DNA from: Labilibaculum antarcticum
Lineage (GTDB): Bacteria; Bacteroidota; Bacteroidia; Bacteroidales; Marinifilaceae
Reading direction: 5' to 3'
DNA length: 64,000 bases
Assembly (NCBI RefSeq): GCF_002356295.1
Contig: NZ_AP018042.1
Coordinates: 3,442,361 to 3,506,360, forward strand
Part shown: in pieces, positions 16,589 through 25,411 of the stretch
Numbering within the stretch: the stretch's first letter is position 1
How the letters are laid out: every line of letters begins with the position of its first letter
The notes under the pieces: generated by a model
The model's database searches: none
The model's input: only the letters and a program-made list of their open reading frames with translations
Told to the model about the DNA's origin: nothing
Position numbers and translations under genes: made by a program

Positions 16589-17968
16589 TTAGTCGATTTT
16601 CTGTAGTTGAACAGTGAAGTGTCTCATGATTGGAGCTTCGTCAATAATTTTAAATCCGTGTTTTATATTAAGTCTGCGATCGTAAACGTTCTTAAGTGCT
16701 ACTGCAACTACATCCATATGGTTGTTGGTATAGGTTCTTCTAGGAATTGCCAAACGTAATAATTCTAATGCTGGATAACGATTCTTTCTTGTTTCAGGAT
16801 CTCTATCCGCTAAAATTGCACCAATCTCTACTCCGCGAATTCCTGCTTCCAAATACAATTCACAACCTAAAGTTTGCGCTTGATACTCTTCTTTTGGTAT
16901 GTGACTCAAAATTTTCTTGGCATCAACAAAAATTGCATGACCTCCAATTGGCTTTTGGAATGGAATTTCAAATTCTTCTAGCCTGCCACCCAAATATTCT
17001 ACTTGCTTAATTCGCGTTTCAAGATATTCAAACTCTGTTCCTTCATCAAGACCTTGAGCCAATGCATTCATATCGCGGCCCGACATGCCTCCATAGGTTA
17101 TATAACCTTCGAACATGATGTTGTAAGTAGATGCCTGCTTCCAAAGGTTTTCATCTTTCATTCCGATGAATCCACCCATGTTTACAATAGCATCTTTTTT
17201 AGAACTCATTGTTGCCATATCCGCATAAGTATACATTTCTTTTACAATTTCTTTAATTGTTTTATCCTGATATCCTTCTTCACGTGTTTTAATGAAGTAA
17301 GCATTTTCAGCAAAACGTGCAGAGTCAAAGCATACAGGGATACCATATTTTACAGCAAGTTTTTTAACTGCTTTCATATTTGCCATTGAAACTGGCTGAC
17401 CTCCGGAAGAGTTACAAGTAACTGTAACAATAATCATTGGGATCTGTTCTTTTGGATATGTGGAAAGAACAGATTCAAGTTTAAAAAGGTCAAGATTCCC
17501 TTTAAAAGGATGATCGATTACTGTGTCGAAAGCTTCATCAATTGTACAATCAACAGCTTTAGCTTTTCTGAATTCAATATGTCCTTTTGTTGTATCGAAA
17601 TGTGAGTTTCCAGGAACAATATTGCCTTCTTTAACGAGTACCGAGAACAATACGTTTTCAGCTGCACGACCTTGATGAGTAGGAAGGAAATGATCAAATC
17701 CTAAAATGTCTTTTATAGCCTTTTTCATATTGTAGTAAGAGCGTGCACCAGCATAACTCTCATCACCTAACATCATTGCCGACCATTGTTTGTCACTCAT
17801 TGCTCCAGTACCTGAATCAGTAAGCAAGTCAATAAATACTTGATCACTTTTTAAGTTGAACAGATTGTAGTTAGCCTCTTTTAACCATCGTTCTCTTTCT
17901 TCACGAGTACTTTTTTTGATGGTTTCAACCATCTTTATTTTATATGATTCTGCGAATGGTAATTTCAT
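16589..17968 (-). CDS. tnaA: tryptophanase
   Basis: 459 aa, full length. PLP enzyme cleaving tryptophan to indole, pyruvate and ammonia. The PLP lysine is in SSKKDAIV (Lys258), the N-terminal cofactor region has PTHQGRAAEN, and the active-site loop DLLTDSGTGAMSDKQW is intact. It is separated from the homologous tyrosine phenol-lyase by two positions: His450 in MRHFTVQL (E. coli His463; Phe in tyrosine phenol-lyase) and IRGVEIGA (Val, where tyrosine phenol-lyase has Arg-Ser-Met). No tryptophan permease follows. A promoter-like site lies about 240 nt upstream, giving a long leader that contains a small ORF. Confidence 0.95.
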   Translation of the reverse strand: MKLPFAESYKIKMVETIKKSTREERERWLKEANYNLFNLKSDQVFIDLLTDSGTGAMSDKQWSAMMLGDESYAGARSYYNMKKAIKDILGFDHFLPTHQGRAAENVLFSVLVKEGNIVPGNSHFDTTKGHIEFRKAKAVDCTIDEAFDTVIDHPFKGNLDLFKLESVLSTYPKEQIPMIIVTVTCNSSGGQPVSMANMKAVKKLAVKYGIPVCFDSARFAENAYFIKTREEGYQDKTIKEIVKEMYTYADMATMSSKKDAIVNMGGFIGMKDENLWKQASTYNIMFEGYITYGGMSGRDMNALAQGLDEGTEFEYLETRIKQVEYLGGRLEEFEIPFQKPIGGHAIFVDAKKILSHIPKEEYQAQTLGCELYLEAGIRGVEIGAILADRDPETRKNRYPALELLRLAIPRRTYTNNHMDVVAVALKNVYDRRLNIKHGFKIIDEAPIMRHFTVQLQKID

Positions 17969-18100
17969 AATGTTTCGTTTTTTTTTGTATTGTAATATAT
18001 AGCCGTGTAATTATCAACAGGATGTATTTATCCAATATCAATTATGTGCTTTCTTTAAATTTTTACGATAAAATTGGGGGTAGGATTCCTACAGATGAGT

Positions 18101-18181
18101 TTAGAGGTGGAACTCGTCTCGGTTCTTAATGTTTAGGTAGACTTTGTGTGTCAGTTTGGGAAGTTGATACTTCATTTCCAT
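18101..18181 (-). CDS. possible leader peptide ORF upstream of tnaA
   Basis: A 26-codon ORF (ATG at 18181, TAA at 18101) lies in the presumed tnaA leader, starting about 16 nt after the predicted transcription start and ending about 130 nt before tnaA. An AAAGGAG string lies upstream of its ATG. It begins MEMKYQLPKL and ends RDEFHL, with no tryptophan codon, unlike E. coli TnaC. It may be chance; the position is what makes it notable. Confidence 0.25.
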   Translation of the reverse strand: MEMKYQLPKLTHKVYLNIKNRDEFHL

Positions 18182-18204
18182 AGTTTCTGATTTTCTCCTT
18201 TTGC

Positions 18205-18235
18205 CAAATTTAGAAAAAGTTTTTCTGAATAGAAA
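18205..18235 (-). promoter_or_regulatory. Bacteroidota promoter of tnaA
   Basis: On the minus strand TTTC (18232-18235), 19 nt, then TAAATTTG (18205-18212). The -7 box is a full match and the spacing is exactly typical. Predicted leader about 230 nt. Confidence 0.6.
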
Positions 18236-18455
18236 GGAGAATAGAATATTTGTGCAAACGTTTGTTTATGAAAGAAGGTTACTTTAGTTTGAAAAAACTT
18301 ACATTTTTTAACCTAATTGACTCGCATTATACTTTTTATAAAGAAATAATTTCAACAAATTTGCATAGGCCATATTTAAGTTGGCATTTTTCTTATTCAA
18401 TAAGATTTCCCATTAGCCTATTTAACTATTTTGAAGAAGTAAAGATCATTGCCCT

Positions 18456-20087
18456 ATGATTCGGATTTTGTGTGTTCTATTGATTATCCTCCAGCCATTT
18501 ATCTCATTTTCTCAACGGGATGTTAGGAAAGATTCTATTTATCCTGAAAATATTAAATTAGAGAAGTCGGCTTTTCGACTGAAACAAAACAAGGCTGATT
18601 CTATTAAGTATTATGCCAATGATACTGTTTTTAAATTAATTCCTGATCCTCTAAGTCATTTGGATAATGTGGGGTTTCGATTCATCGTTCGCGAATTGGA
18701 TATGAATAATGTAAAAAAGAGACATCAGACTGATTCCTTACAAGATGCAGTACAAATGCTATTGCAATACGTTAAGAATGACAGTATTCGTAATATGGTA
18801 TACTACCTGAAGGAATATTTTGAAAAACGAAAGACCGAAGAGGCACTCCGGAAAGTGAAACGTCAGATTAAGTTGGAGAAGATATTGAGTTATCAGCCAG
18901 GCATATTAAAGCCGGAAGAGTATGAAACGGACGAAACATGGAAGACTCATGCTTTGGAGGAATTATACGACTATGTTGAACATGACCCAGTTCATCAATG
19001 GATTCGTGAAATCAGTAGAGATTCTGTTTTAATAGGTGTGAAAAATTACCAAAACGATTCCATTAAGTTTTGGATTAATAATGGGAAGCAGGATTTTAAA
19101 CGATTTTGGTTGAAGAAAAACAAAAGAGATTCCATTGGAATTTGGGTTCAGAATACTAAGAATCGATCTGTTCGTATTCTTGTGGATGATGATGTATACC
19201 AGCAATCAGTTCAAAAATCAAAAATGAGGGGGACCAGTGTGAGATTGGTTGAGAAAATTTCCAGCGATCACTATAAATTAGCAAAACTAGGAAAGTATAA
19301 GCGCTATTCTAAAAAATGGAAGTTGGGTGCTACTCTAGGCATCTCATTTAATCAGGGACACGTGAGTGATAGCTGGGCTGGTGGAGGAGAGAGTTCAATT
19401 GCTACCATATCAACAATAGGTGCCTTTGCAAATCTTGCAAAGGGGAATCATACCTGGGATAATACACTAGAGATTAAGTATGGACTTTTAAAATCAGGGG
19501 ATAACGGGTTTCGGAAGAATGAGGATCGTATTGAGTTTATTACAAAATATGGTCAAAAAGCTGTGAAAAATTGGTATTACTCGGCATTATTCAATTTAAA
19601 AACACAGGCAGTAAAGGGCTACGATTATTCTAATGATGAAAGTAGAAAACTTAAATCTGATTTTTTTGCTCCGGCTTACATTATTGCTTCGGTCGGTATG
19701 GATTATAAGCCAAATAAGAAATTATCTGTCTTATTGTCTCCAATAGCGGCCAAATATACAATTGTTAGAGACACCGCTATGATTGACCAAACAGCCTTTG
19801 GGGTAGATATCGATAAAAAGGTTAAAAAAGAGATTGGATCCTATGTTAATGTGTCTCACAAATTAAAATTTTGGGGTGATTTAAGTTTAGAAAACAAACT
19901 GACTTTATACTCCAATTACACAATGAAGCCCAAAAATATTGATATTGATTGGGAAATGATTCTTGTAATGCCAATTAATCAATACATGTCTACAAAATTT
20001 TCGACTCATCTTATTTCTGATGCTGATACTGGTTCAAAAGTTCAGTTCAAAGAAAATTTGGAGGTAGGAGTCAGGTATCGATTTTAG
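18456..20087 (+). CDS. DUF3078 outer-membrane beta-barrel protein with repetitive N-terminal region
   Basis: 543 aa with a signal peptide (ending FISFSQ). Residues about 25-250 are charged and contain repeated short units built around NDSI or RDSI followed by a WV/WI pair (for example NDSIKFWINN, RDSIGIWVQN). From about residue 280 the DUF3078 region begins (WKLGATLGISFNQGHVSDSWAGGGESS) with alternating strands up to the final GVRYRF, as expected for an outer-membrane barrel ending in Phe. The family is common in Bacteroidota; its function is unknown. It is followed by a small terminator. Confidence 0.88.
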   Translation: MIRILCVLLIILQPFISFSQRDVRKDSIYPENIKLEKSAFRLKQNKADSIKYYANDTVFKLIPDPLSHLDNVGFRFIVRELDMNNVKKRHQTDSLQDAVQMLLQYVKNDSIRNMVYYLKEYFEKRKTEEALRKVKRQIKLEKILSYQPGILKPEEYETDETWKTHALEELYDYVEHDPVHQWIREISRDSVLIGVKNYQNDSIKFWINNGKQDFKRFWLKKNKRDSIGIWVQNTKNRSVRILVDDDVYQQSVQKSKMRGTSVRLVEKISSDHYKLAKLGKYKRYSKKWKLGATLGISFNQGHVSDSWAGGGESSIATISTIGAFANLAKGNHTWDNTLEIKYGLLKSGDNGFRKNEDRIEFITKYGQKAVKNWYYSALFNLKTQAVKGYDYSNDESRKLKSDFFAPAYIIASVGMDYKPNKKLSVLLSPIAAKYTIVRDTAMIDQTAFGVDIDKKVKKEIGSYVNVSHKLKFWGDLSLENKLTLYSNYTMKPKNIDIDWEMILVMPINQYMSTKFSTHLISDADTGSKVQFKENLEVGVRYRF

Positions 20088-20091
20088 TGGC

Positions 20092-20116
20092 AAAAAAGTC
20101 CGTTGTGACTTTTTTT
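20092..20116 (+). terminator. intrinsic terminator
   Basis: AAAAAAGTC, loop CGTTGT, GACTTTTTTT, directly after the DUF3078 gene. Confidence 0.75.
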
Positions 20117-20147
20117 AAGAACATAAAATGTGTTTTTAAACCTTTTT

Positions 20148-20155
20148 TAGCTTTG
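20148..20155 (+). promoter_or_regulatory. TAnnTTTG -7 box before the HAD phosphatase gene
   Basis: TAGCTTTG, 45 nt before the start at 20200; the upstream element at 19 nt spacing is only A-rich. Confidence 0.4.
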
Positions 20156-20199
20156 ACTAAAAAATACTATTTTTCTAAAATAAAATTAAAGTAGAAATT

Positions 20200-20667
20200 A
20201 TGAGTTTAAAATACAAAGTGCCTGGTGTTGGCACCATTGAAATTGACACCCTAATTGTTGATTCTGACGGAACTCTAACAGTAAGGGGAGAGATTGTTTC
20301 AGGAGTTATTGAAAGAATACAACGAATACAATCGTTCGGAGTGAATGTTGTTATGATCTCATCTGATCAAAGAGGGAATGCTCGTGGATTGGCTGATTTC
20401 TGTGGTATCACTTACTATGAAGCAAATAATTCGAGAGAAAAAGAGGATATTCTTCTTTCATTAGGAAGTCGAAAAGTTGCTTCAATTGGTAATGCCCGTA
20501 TTGATATTGGATTGTTTGTACAGTCGGTTGTATCTGTTGCAACATTACAAGGCGAAGGTATTCATAAAGATGTTATTGATCATGTGGATATAATTGTTCC
20601 TTCTATAAATGATGCTTTAGAATTCTTTATGGATGAAAATACATTTATAGCTACCATGAAACGTTAA
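20200..20667 (+). CDS. soluble P-type-ATPase-like HAD phosphatase
   Basis: 155 aa, a minimal HAD-fold protein. Motif I is IVDSDGTLT with Asp21 and Asp23, motif II is MISSD, and motif IV is SIGNARIDIGLF. The order and the closing ADIIV-like VDIIVPSINDALEF segment match COG4087, soluble proteins resembling the phosphorylation domain of P-type ATPases but with no membrane part. Expected to be a cytosolic Mg-dependent phosphatase; the substrate is not known. It is a single-gene unit bounded by a terminator and a promoter-like box. Confidence 0.85.
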   Translation: MSLKYKVPGVGTIEIDTLIVDSDGTLTVRGEIVSGVIERIQRIQSFGVNVVMISSDQRGNARGLADFCGITYYEANNSREKEDILLSLGSRKVASIGNARIDIGLFVQSVVSVATLQGEGIHKDVIDHVDIIVPSINDALEFFMDENTFIATMKR

Positions 20668-20689
20668 TTGGTTCTTTCTAAAATATTTT

Positions 20690-20716
20690 AAATCTCCTTC
20701 CGGGAGATTTTTTTTG
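20690..20716 (+). terminator. intrinsic terminator
   Basis: AAATCTCC, loop TTCC, GGGAGATTT plus T-run, 22 nt after the HAD phosphatase stop. Confidence 0.9.
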
Positions 20717-20765
20717 CTTTTCAGTAAATAAGAACTATTTTTTTGAAAAATTAAAAAAAAATAAA

Positions 20766-21194
20766 ATGCTTTTACTAATTGTATCTATTGTTGCAATAGT
20801 TTTTGGAATCTACTGGTATTTTATTCATGTTCCGGATTACACCGGATATATCTCAGTTGATGGAGGAGAGTTGAAAAAATATAGCAAACCAGAAGAACTT
20901 CTGGCTTTAACTCAACAATCCATAAATGATATTTGGATAGTAGATACCCGGGAGAATGAATATTTTCTAATGGGACACGTCCCTACTGCAATGAATTATC
21001 CCCATGATGAAATTGAAAATCTGTATTCAAAAATACCATTAGGCACCAAATTGATTCTTTATTGTGATCTAACATTGAAATCTCAAAATGTTATCATTTT
21101 TTTAGAGGAAAAAGGCCATACCCAAATGTTAAATTGGGGAAAATACAAACGGTGGACTTACCCTGAAGTTGTTGACGAAAGCATAACTTTTTAA
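20766..21194 (+). CDS. membrane-anchored rhodanese-like protein
   Basis: 142 aa. One N-terminal hydrophobic helix (residues about 2-20) is followed by a rhodanese domain: [20 protein letters not shown] and the active-site region [10 protein letters not shown] with Cys100. Rhodaneses carry sulfur as a cysteine persulfide; the six-residue active loop here (CDLTLK) differs from the common CRTGNR, so it may prefer another acceptor or be a non-enzymatic sensor. The domain probably faces the periplasm. The gene converges on the macro-domain gene and overlaps it by 4 nt. Confidence 0.85.
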   Translation: MLLLIVSIVAIVFGIYWYFIHVPDYTGYISVDGGELKKYSKPEELLALTQQSINDIWIVDTRENEYFLMGHVPTAMNYPHDEIENLYSKIPLGTKLILYCDLTLKSQNVIIFLEEKGHTQMLNWGKYKRWTYPEVVDESITF

Positions 21195-21688
21195 AGCATT
21201 TTTTTATAGATAGAAAGGTTTTCATCATCGAAAACGCAAAAGATTATTTTATGAATTGATTTTAGATGTTTTACTTCTTCTTGTATCGTTCTTATTGCTA
21301 TTTCAGCAGCTTCCTTTTTGGGGAAACCATAAATGCCTGTGCTAATATTTGGAAATGCAATGCTCTCTAGTTTCATCTTTTCAGCTAGTCTAATACAATT
21401 TTCGTAGCAATTTTGAAGTAATTGCTTTTCATTGTAATTCCCTCCTTTCCAAATTGGACCAAGGGTATGAATAACATGTTTTGCTTTGAGTTGGTAGGCT
21501 TTGGTTATTTTAACTTCACCCGTAGTACATCCATTTAATTTTCTGCATTCTTGCAATAGTTCAGGTCCGGCCACCCTATGAATAGCTCCATCAACACCAC
21601 CACCTCCTAAAAGACTCTCGTTTGCTGCATTTACTATGGCATCAACTTCCAGTTGTGTTATATCCGATTTTTCAATTGAAATTTTCAT
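21191..21688 (-). CDS. macro-domain ADP-ribose hydrolase (YmdB-like)
   Basis: 165 aa, one macro domain. Diagnostic motifs are [20 protein letters not shown] with the ADP-ribose-binding Asn and Asp, and [11 protein letters not shown] for the second phosphate loop. Related enzymes remove O-acetyl-ADP-ribose or ADP-ribose from proteins or nucleic acids in the cytoplasm. No toxin or ADP-ribosyltransferase neighbour is seen, so a housekeeping deacetylase role is most likely. Confidence 0.94.
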   Translation of the reverse strand: MKISIEKSDITQLEVDAIVNAANESLLGGGGVDGAIHRVAGPELLQECRKLNGCTTGEVKITKAYQLKAKHVIHTLGPIWKGGNYNEKQLLQNCYENCIRLAEKMKLESIAFPNISTGIYGFPKKEAAEIAIRTIQEEVKHLKSIHKIIFCVFDDENLSIYKKML

Positions 21689-21920
21689 TTAACATGATTT
21701 TAATAATTGTTCTGTAAATCATAATTGACCAACAGGTTGTTCTTAATTTCGGTTTCCCAGAATTAGATTAAAATTAATAATTCAAATTCATTATAAAAAA
21801 TGATTGCGAAATCGATTGCAATTCATTGATTGTGAAATTGCTTGTTCGAGTTTGGAAAAATATTTTTACTTTAGCCGAGCTAGCCAAGCAAATTGATTGA
21901 AATATATTAAATTGACAATT

Positions 21921-23015
21921 ATGAAAAGAGTATTAGTTGCAACCGGCGGTGGTGATTGCCCTGGGTTGAATGCTGTAATTCGCGCCATTGTGAAACGTGC
22001 AGCACAAGAAAAAGATTGGGAAGTAGTAGGAAGTATTCAGTCTTTTGATGGAATATTGAAAGAACCAACTGAAATAAAGATATTAGATGATGCTGCTGTA
22101 AAAGGTATTCACTATCAGGGTGGTACGATAATTGGAACTACTACAAAGGGTGGTCCATTTGCTTGGCCAGTAAAAAATAAAGATGGTTCTTGGGGGTCTG
22201 CCGATCGTTCAGACGAAATGATTCGCAAATTACAATATTTGGGAATTGATGCTGTTATTAGTATTGGTGGTGATGGTTCTCAGAAAATCTCACAATCTCT
22301 TTACGAAAAAGGATTGAATATTATTGGTGTACCTAAAACAATTGATAATGATCTTTCAGCAACAGATTTTACTTTTGGTTACCAAACTGCAGTGCAGATC
22401 TGTACCGAAGCTGTTGATAAGTTGAAAACTACTGCTGCATCTCATAACCGGATATTCATTTTGGAAGCAATGGGACGTGATGCGGGATGGATTGCTTTAA
22501 GTGCAGCTATTGCTGGTGGAGCAGAATCTTGTTTAATTCCAGAGATTCCTTATGATGTTAAAAAAATTAAGGAGAAATTAGATACTCGTTTTCTGAAAGG
22601 AAAAGGTTTTGGTATTATCGTTGTTGCTGAAGGGGCTATGCCTAAAGGTGGTGTTGCTTTGGCTGAACAAAGTACTGAAGTTGGAAATACTAACTTGAAA
22701 TTAAGTGGTGCTGCTGATCGTTTGTTAATTGAATTGAAAGAAGCAGGTGTTGAAGCTGATATTCGTACTACTGTTTTGGGGCATCTACAACGTGGTGGTA
22801 TTCCTTTGGCTTCCGATCGTGTTTTGGCAACTCAATTTGGTGTTAAGGCATTCGAGATGGTATTGGAAGGGAAATTCGGTCAAATGGTGGCTTATCGTCA
22901 TCCTGAGGTAGTTGGAGTTCCTCTTCTGGAAGCTATTGGAAAACAAAACCTTGTTGATCCAAAAGCTAACTTGGTTAAAACTGCAAAAGGTGTTGGTATC
23001 GCATTTGGAGACTAA
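21921..23015 (+). CDS. pfkA: 6-phosphofructokinase
   Basis: 364 aa from the ATG at 21921; an in-frame TTG at 21897 is less likely because the family starts with the MKRVLVATGGGDCPGLN strand. Fructose-6-phosphate is phosphorylated to the 1,6-bisphosphate in glycolysis. Phosphoryl-donor positions are mixed: GGDGS has Gly119 (ATP type; Asp in PPi enzymes) while PKTIDND has Lys139 (PPi type; Gly in E. coli PfkA). This Gly/Lys pair is typical of the group III ATP enzymes, so ATP is the best guess. Length and the long insertion near residues 68-85 also suit group III. It ends at a clear terminator. Confidence 0.93.
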   Translation: MKRVLVATGGGDCPGLNAVIRAIVKRAAQEKDWEVVGSIQSFDGILKEPTEIKILDDAAVKGIHYQGGTIIGTTTKGGPFAWPVKNKDGSWGSADRSDEMIRKLQYLGIDAVISIGGDGSQKISQSLYEKGLNIIGVPKTIDNDLSATDFTFGYQTAVQICTEAVDKLKTTAASHNRIFILEAMGRDAGWIALSAAIAGGAESCLIPEIPYDVKKIKEKLDTRFLKGKGFGIIVVAEGAMPKGGVALAEQSTEVGNTNLKLSGAADRLLIELKEAGVEADIRTTVLGHLQRGGIPLASDRVLATQFGVKAFEMVLEGKFGQMVAYRHPEVVGVPLLEAIGKQNLVDPKANLVKTAKGVGIAFGD

Positions 23016-23035
23016 TTCTTTTGTTAAAATATATG

Positions 23036-23066
23036 ACCGGAGTCCTTATGGATTCCGGTTTTTTTA
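23036..23066 (+). terminator. intrinsic terminator of pfkA
   Basis: ACCGGAGTCC, loop TTAT, GGATTCCGGT and a run of eight T. Confidence 0.9.
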
Positions 23067-23084
23067 TGCTTTACAAGTTTTGAA

Positions 23085-23510
23085 CTATTCAAAAAAGCGA
23101 TGCTTCCACTCCGATCTTGGAATCATACATTTTTCTTTTTTGCCAAACCAATTGTATCTGTTTTTTGAAATAAGATTGTAAATCCAATCAGTAATTGAAT
23201 TTGGAATGTATCTGAAGTAATATATTGCTTTCCATGGATATGTTAAGTGTTTTGTTAGTTTGAAAGCGGCAGTGCTTTTTGTGTAAACCTGTTCGTTCTC
23301 AATGAAGATAATGGTGTTGAAATCTGCAGCCGGCACCTGAAGTCTGGCTAGTAGTTTTTTTGCAAAATCAGACTGAAGTGATGCAAAATGAAGGTTTTCT
23401 TTTCTGTTATAGGTAAGTAAAAATTGAACGGAAGTAGTGCATAAATTACAAACCCCATCGAAAAGTACGATAGGGTTTGAATTATTTTGATCTGATTTGA
23501 TATGTTGCAT
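23085..23510 (-). CDS. DCC-family thiol-disulfide oxidoreductase (DUF393)
   Basis: 141 aa. The family signature VLFDGVCNLC carries the redox cysteine pair Cys21 and Cys24, followed by FASLQSDFAKKLL and the conserved WKAIYYFRYIPNSITDWIY region. DCC proteins have a thioredoxin-like fold and are presumed disulfide reductases; substrates are not known. It lies 44 nt downstream of the permease and may be the last gene of the ArsR-controlled operon, which would fit the thiol theme, though it is also commonly a stand-alone gene. Confidence 0.88.
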   Translation of the reverse strand: MQHIKSDQNNSNPIVLFDGVCNLCTTSVQFLLTYNRKENLHFASLQSDFAKKLLARLQVPAADFNTIIFIENEQVYTKSTAAFKLTKHLTYPWKAIYYFRYIPNSITDWIYNLISKNRYNWFGKKEKCMIPRSEWKHRFFE

Positions 23511-23554
23511 ATAACTAGTCGTAAAACAGTTTGTAAGACAAATTGTTCATCCCT

Positions 23555-24595
23555 TTAGTAGATAAAATTAAAAATAAATCCGACACAAAGAATTCCTGTC
23601 GCCACTATTCCTACAAAAGCTAATATCAAAGGCATTTTCAACACCTTTTTAAGGATAATAATTTCGGGTAAGGACAAACCGATTACCGACATCATAAAGG
23701 CGAGGGAAGTTCCCAGTGAAGCTCCTTTTTCGATTAAAACGCTCACAATTGGAATTATTCCTGCTGCATTTGAATACATTGGAATCCCGATAAGGATTGA
23801 TAAAGGGACAGAGTACCATGCTGATTTCCCCATTAATGTAGCCATGAAATCTTCAGGAACATAACCATGAGCAGCAGCGCCAATTGCAACACCAATAACA
23901 ATGTACAACCATATTTTGCCAACAATTTCTTTCACGGTATCGTAACCAACTTTAATTCTACCAGAAAAGGACATTTTGGTTTCATCTGTACCTGCTTGTC
24001 CGGTTTTTACCTCAAAAACCCAGGCTTGTACATATTTTTCCAGTTTTAAAATTCCAATTAAGTAACCTGCGAATATTGCAATAAGCAAACCGGTTAAAGT
24101 ATAGATGATTGCAGTTTTCCAGCCGAATAATCCAACCAACATGATAAGAGCGATTTCGTTGACCATTGGTGCTGCAATCAGGAAACTGAAAGTAACTCCT
24201 AAAGGTACACCTGCCTCCACAAATCCCAAAAATAAAGGAATGGCAGAACAGGAACAGAAGGGAGTTAGAACACCAAGCAGCGAAGCCAGAATATTTCCCA
24301 TGAAAGTTGATTTCCCAGCCAGAGCTTTTCGGGTTTTTTCAGGAGAGAAATAACTTCGGATAATGCCAACCCCAAAAATGATTAGCACTAATAATAGTAG
24401 AACTTTAGGTACTTCAAAAATAAAAAAACGCAAGGTTTCAGAAAGGTGAGTGCCTTTTTGCATCTGAAAAACAGTATCGATTAAAAAATCGGATATATTT
24501 TGCAAATTAATATATAATAAATACCAAAAGGGTAGTAAAAGCAAAGCCAGAAGGACTTGCTTTTTATTTGTAAACTGTACAGATTTAATCATCAT
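23555..24595 (-). CDS. permease, ArsP_1 / UPF0718 family
   Basis: 346 aa with about eight to ten membrane helices. The conserved helix segment TPFCSCSAIPLFLGF contains the cysteine pair typical of this family, followed by APMVNEIAL and, in the second half, GIPMYSNAAGIIP. Characterised members include ArsP, which exports trivalent methyl- and aromatic arsenicals, and related Cu/Zn or metalloid exporters. It is the fourth protein after ArsR in a tightly packed minus-strand operon, 12 nt after the ArsG-like gene, which supports a metalloid efflux role. Confidence 0.88.
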   Translation of the reverse strand: MMIKSVQFTNKKQVLLALLLLPFWYLLYINLQNISDFLIDTVFQMQKGTHLSETLRFFIFEVPKVLLLLVLIIFGVGIIRSYFSPEKTRKALAGKSTFMGNILASLLGVLTPFCSCSAIPLFLGFVEAGVPLGVTFSFLIAAPMVNEIALIMLVGLFGWKTAIIYTLTGLLIAIFAGYLIGILKLEKYVQAWVFEVKTGQAGTDETKMSFSGRIKVGYDTVKEIVGKIWLYIVIGVAIGAAAHGYVPEDFMATLMGKSAWYSVPLSILIGIPMYSNAAGIIPIVSVLIEKGASLGTSLAFMMSVIGLSLPEIIILKKVLKMPLILAFVGIVATGILCVGFIFNFIY

Positions 24596-24607
24596 GTGGA
24601 ATAACTC

Positions 24608-25312
24608 TTAAGCAATAAAAAAGATGTATGTGAAATAAAGGCCAGCAAGAATAAAACTAACTGCAGCCACTTTTCTGAACCAATATTCGAAGGTTTTAAC
24701 CTTATTGTAAAAACTACCTACACCCGATAAAGTGAATGCAAGTAAGTAGGCAATTATTATAACAGGAAGACCGGTTGCTATGGCGTAAACTATTGGAAGA
24801 AACAAACCATCGGGTTGAGAAATACTTAAAGGAATTAACATCCCGAAGTACAGAATACCACTATAAGGGCAAAAAGCCAGCGCAAAAACAATTCCTAATA
24901 ATAGAGCGCCCCAGTAACTTCCTTTGATCTTTTCCCCATTAATTTTATCTGTTAAACTTCCAATTCCGGGGAAATTGATAGAAATTATATCGAGCATAAA
25001 TATTCCAATCAAAATTAAAAGAGGACCTAACAATCGTTCGCCATAAGTATTGAAAAAGGATGAAACGTCGAATTTACTGGCCCCAAAATATAAAATAACA
25101 CCCAAAATGGTATAGCTAACTGCTCTGCCGAGTGTATAAATTAGTCCGCTGATAAAAATCTTTTTTCTGTTTCCCAGATCCTTACTAATATATGCAGTTG
25201 CAGTAATGTTTGTAGCTAAGGGACAAGGGCTGATTGCTGTCATTATTCCCAAAATAAATGCTGAAAGAACAGGCCAGTTGCTTTGGGATAAAAGTTGATC
25301 TAAATATTCCAT
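24608..25312 (-). CDS. ArsG/CcdA-type membrane protein (DsbD transmembrane family)
   Basis: 234 aa from the ATG at 25312; the frame is open further to 25360, but the family begins at MEYLDQLL. It has six or seven helices of the DsbD/CcdA superfamily with paired cysteines in ISPCPLATNI and AFCPYSGILYFGM, positions that in CcdA carry electrons across the membrane. The closest named group is ArsG, annotated as an aromatic arsenical efflux permease with ArsE and ArsF. Gene order here (ArsR, thioredoxin-like, ArsF-like, this) matches that set. Confidence 0.85.
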   Translation of the reverse strand: MEYLDQLLSQSNWPVLSAFILGIMTAISPCPLATNITATAYISKDLGNRKKIFISGLIYTLGRAVSYTILGVILYFGASKFDVSSFFNTYGERLLGPLLILIGIFMLDIISINFPGIGSLTDKINGEKIKGSYWGALLLGIVFALAFCPYSGILYFGMLIPLSISQPDGLFLPIVYAIATGLPVIIIAYLLAFTLSGVGSFYNKVKTFEYWFRKVAAVSFILAGLYFTYIFFIA

Positions 25313-25411
25313 TTTATTGCGATTTCTACTTGTTACTGGCCGATTCAATTTTAAGCACACAGCTTTGTGAAGCTATATGATATTTTTAGAACTGCCTGTT
25401 TGTTTCGAAAA

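Noticed and set aside
16589-17968. tyrosine phenol-lyase instead of tryptophanase
   Set aside because: His450 and IRGVEIGA match tryptophanase positions, not tyrosine phenol-lyase.
18250-18459. 69-aa open frame overlapping the DUF3078 start
   Set aside because: AT-rich, ends inside the next start codon, and lies opposite the tnaA promoter region; composition looks non-coding.
21921-23015. pyrophosphate-dependent phosphofructokinase
   Set aside because: Gly119 in GGDGS lacks the Asp of the PPi enzymes; only Lys139 is PPi-like.
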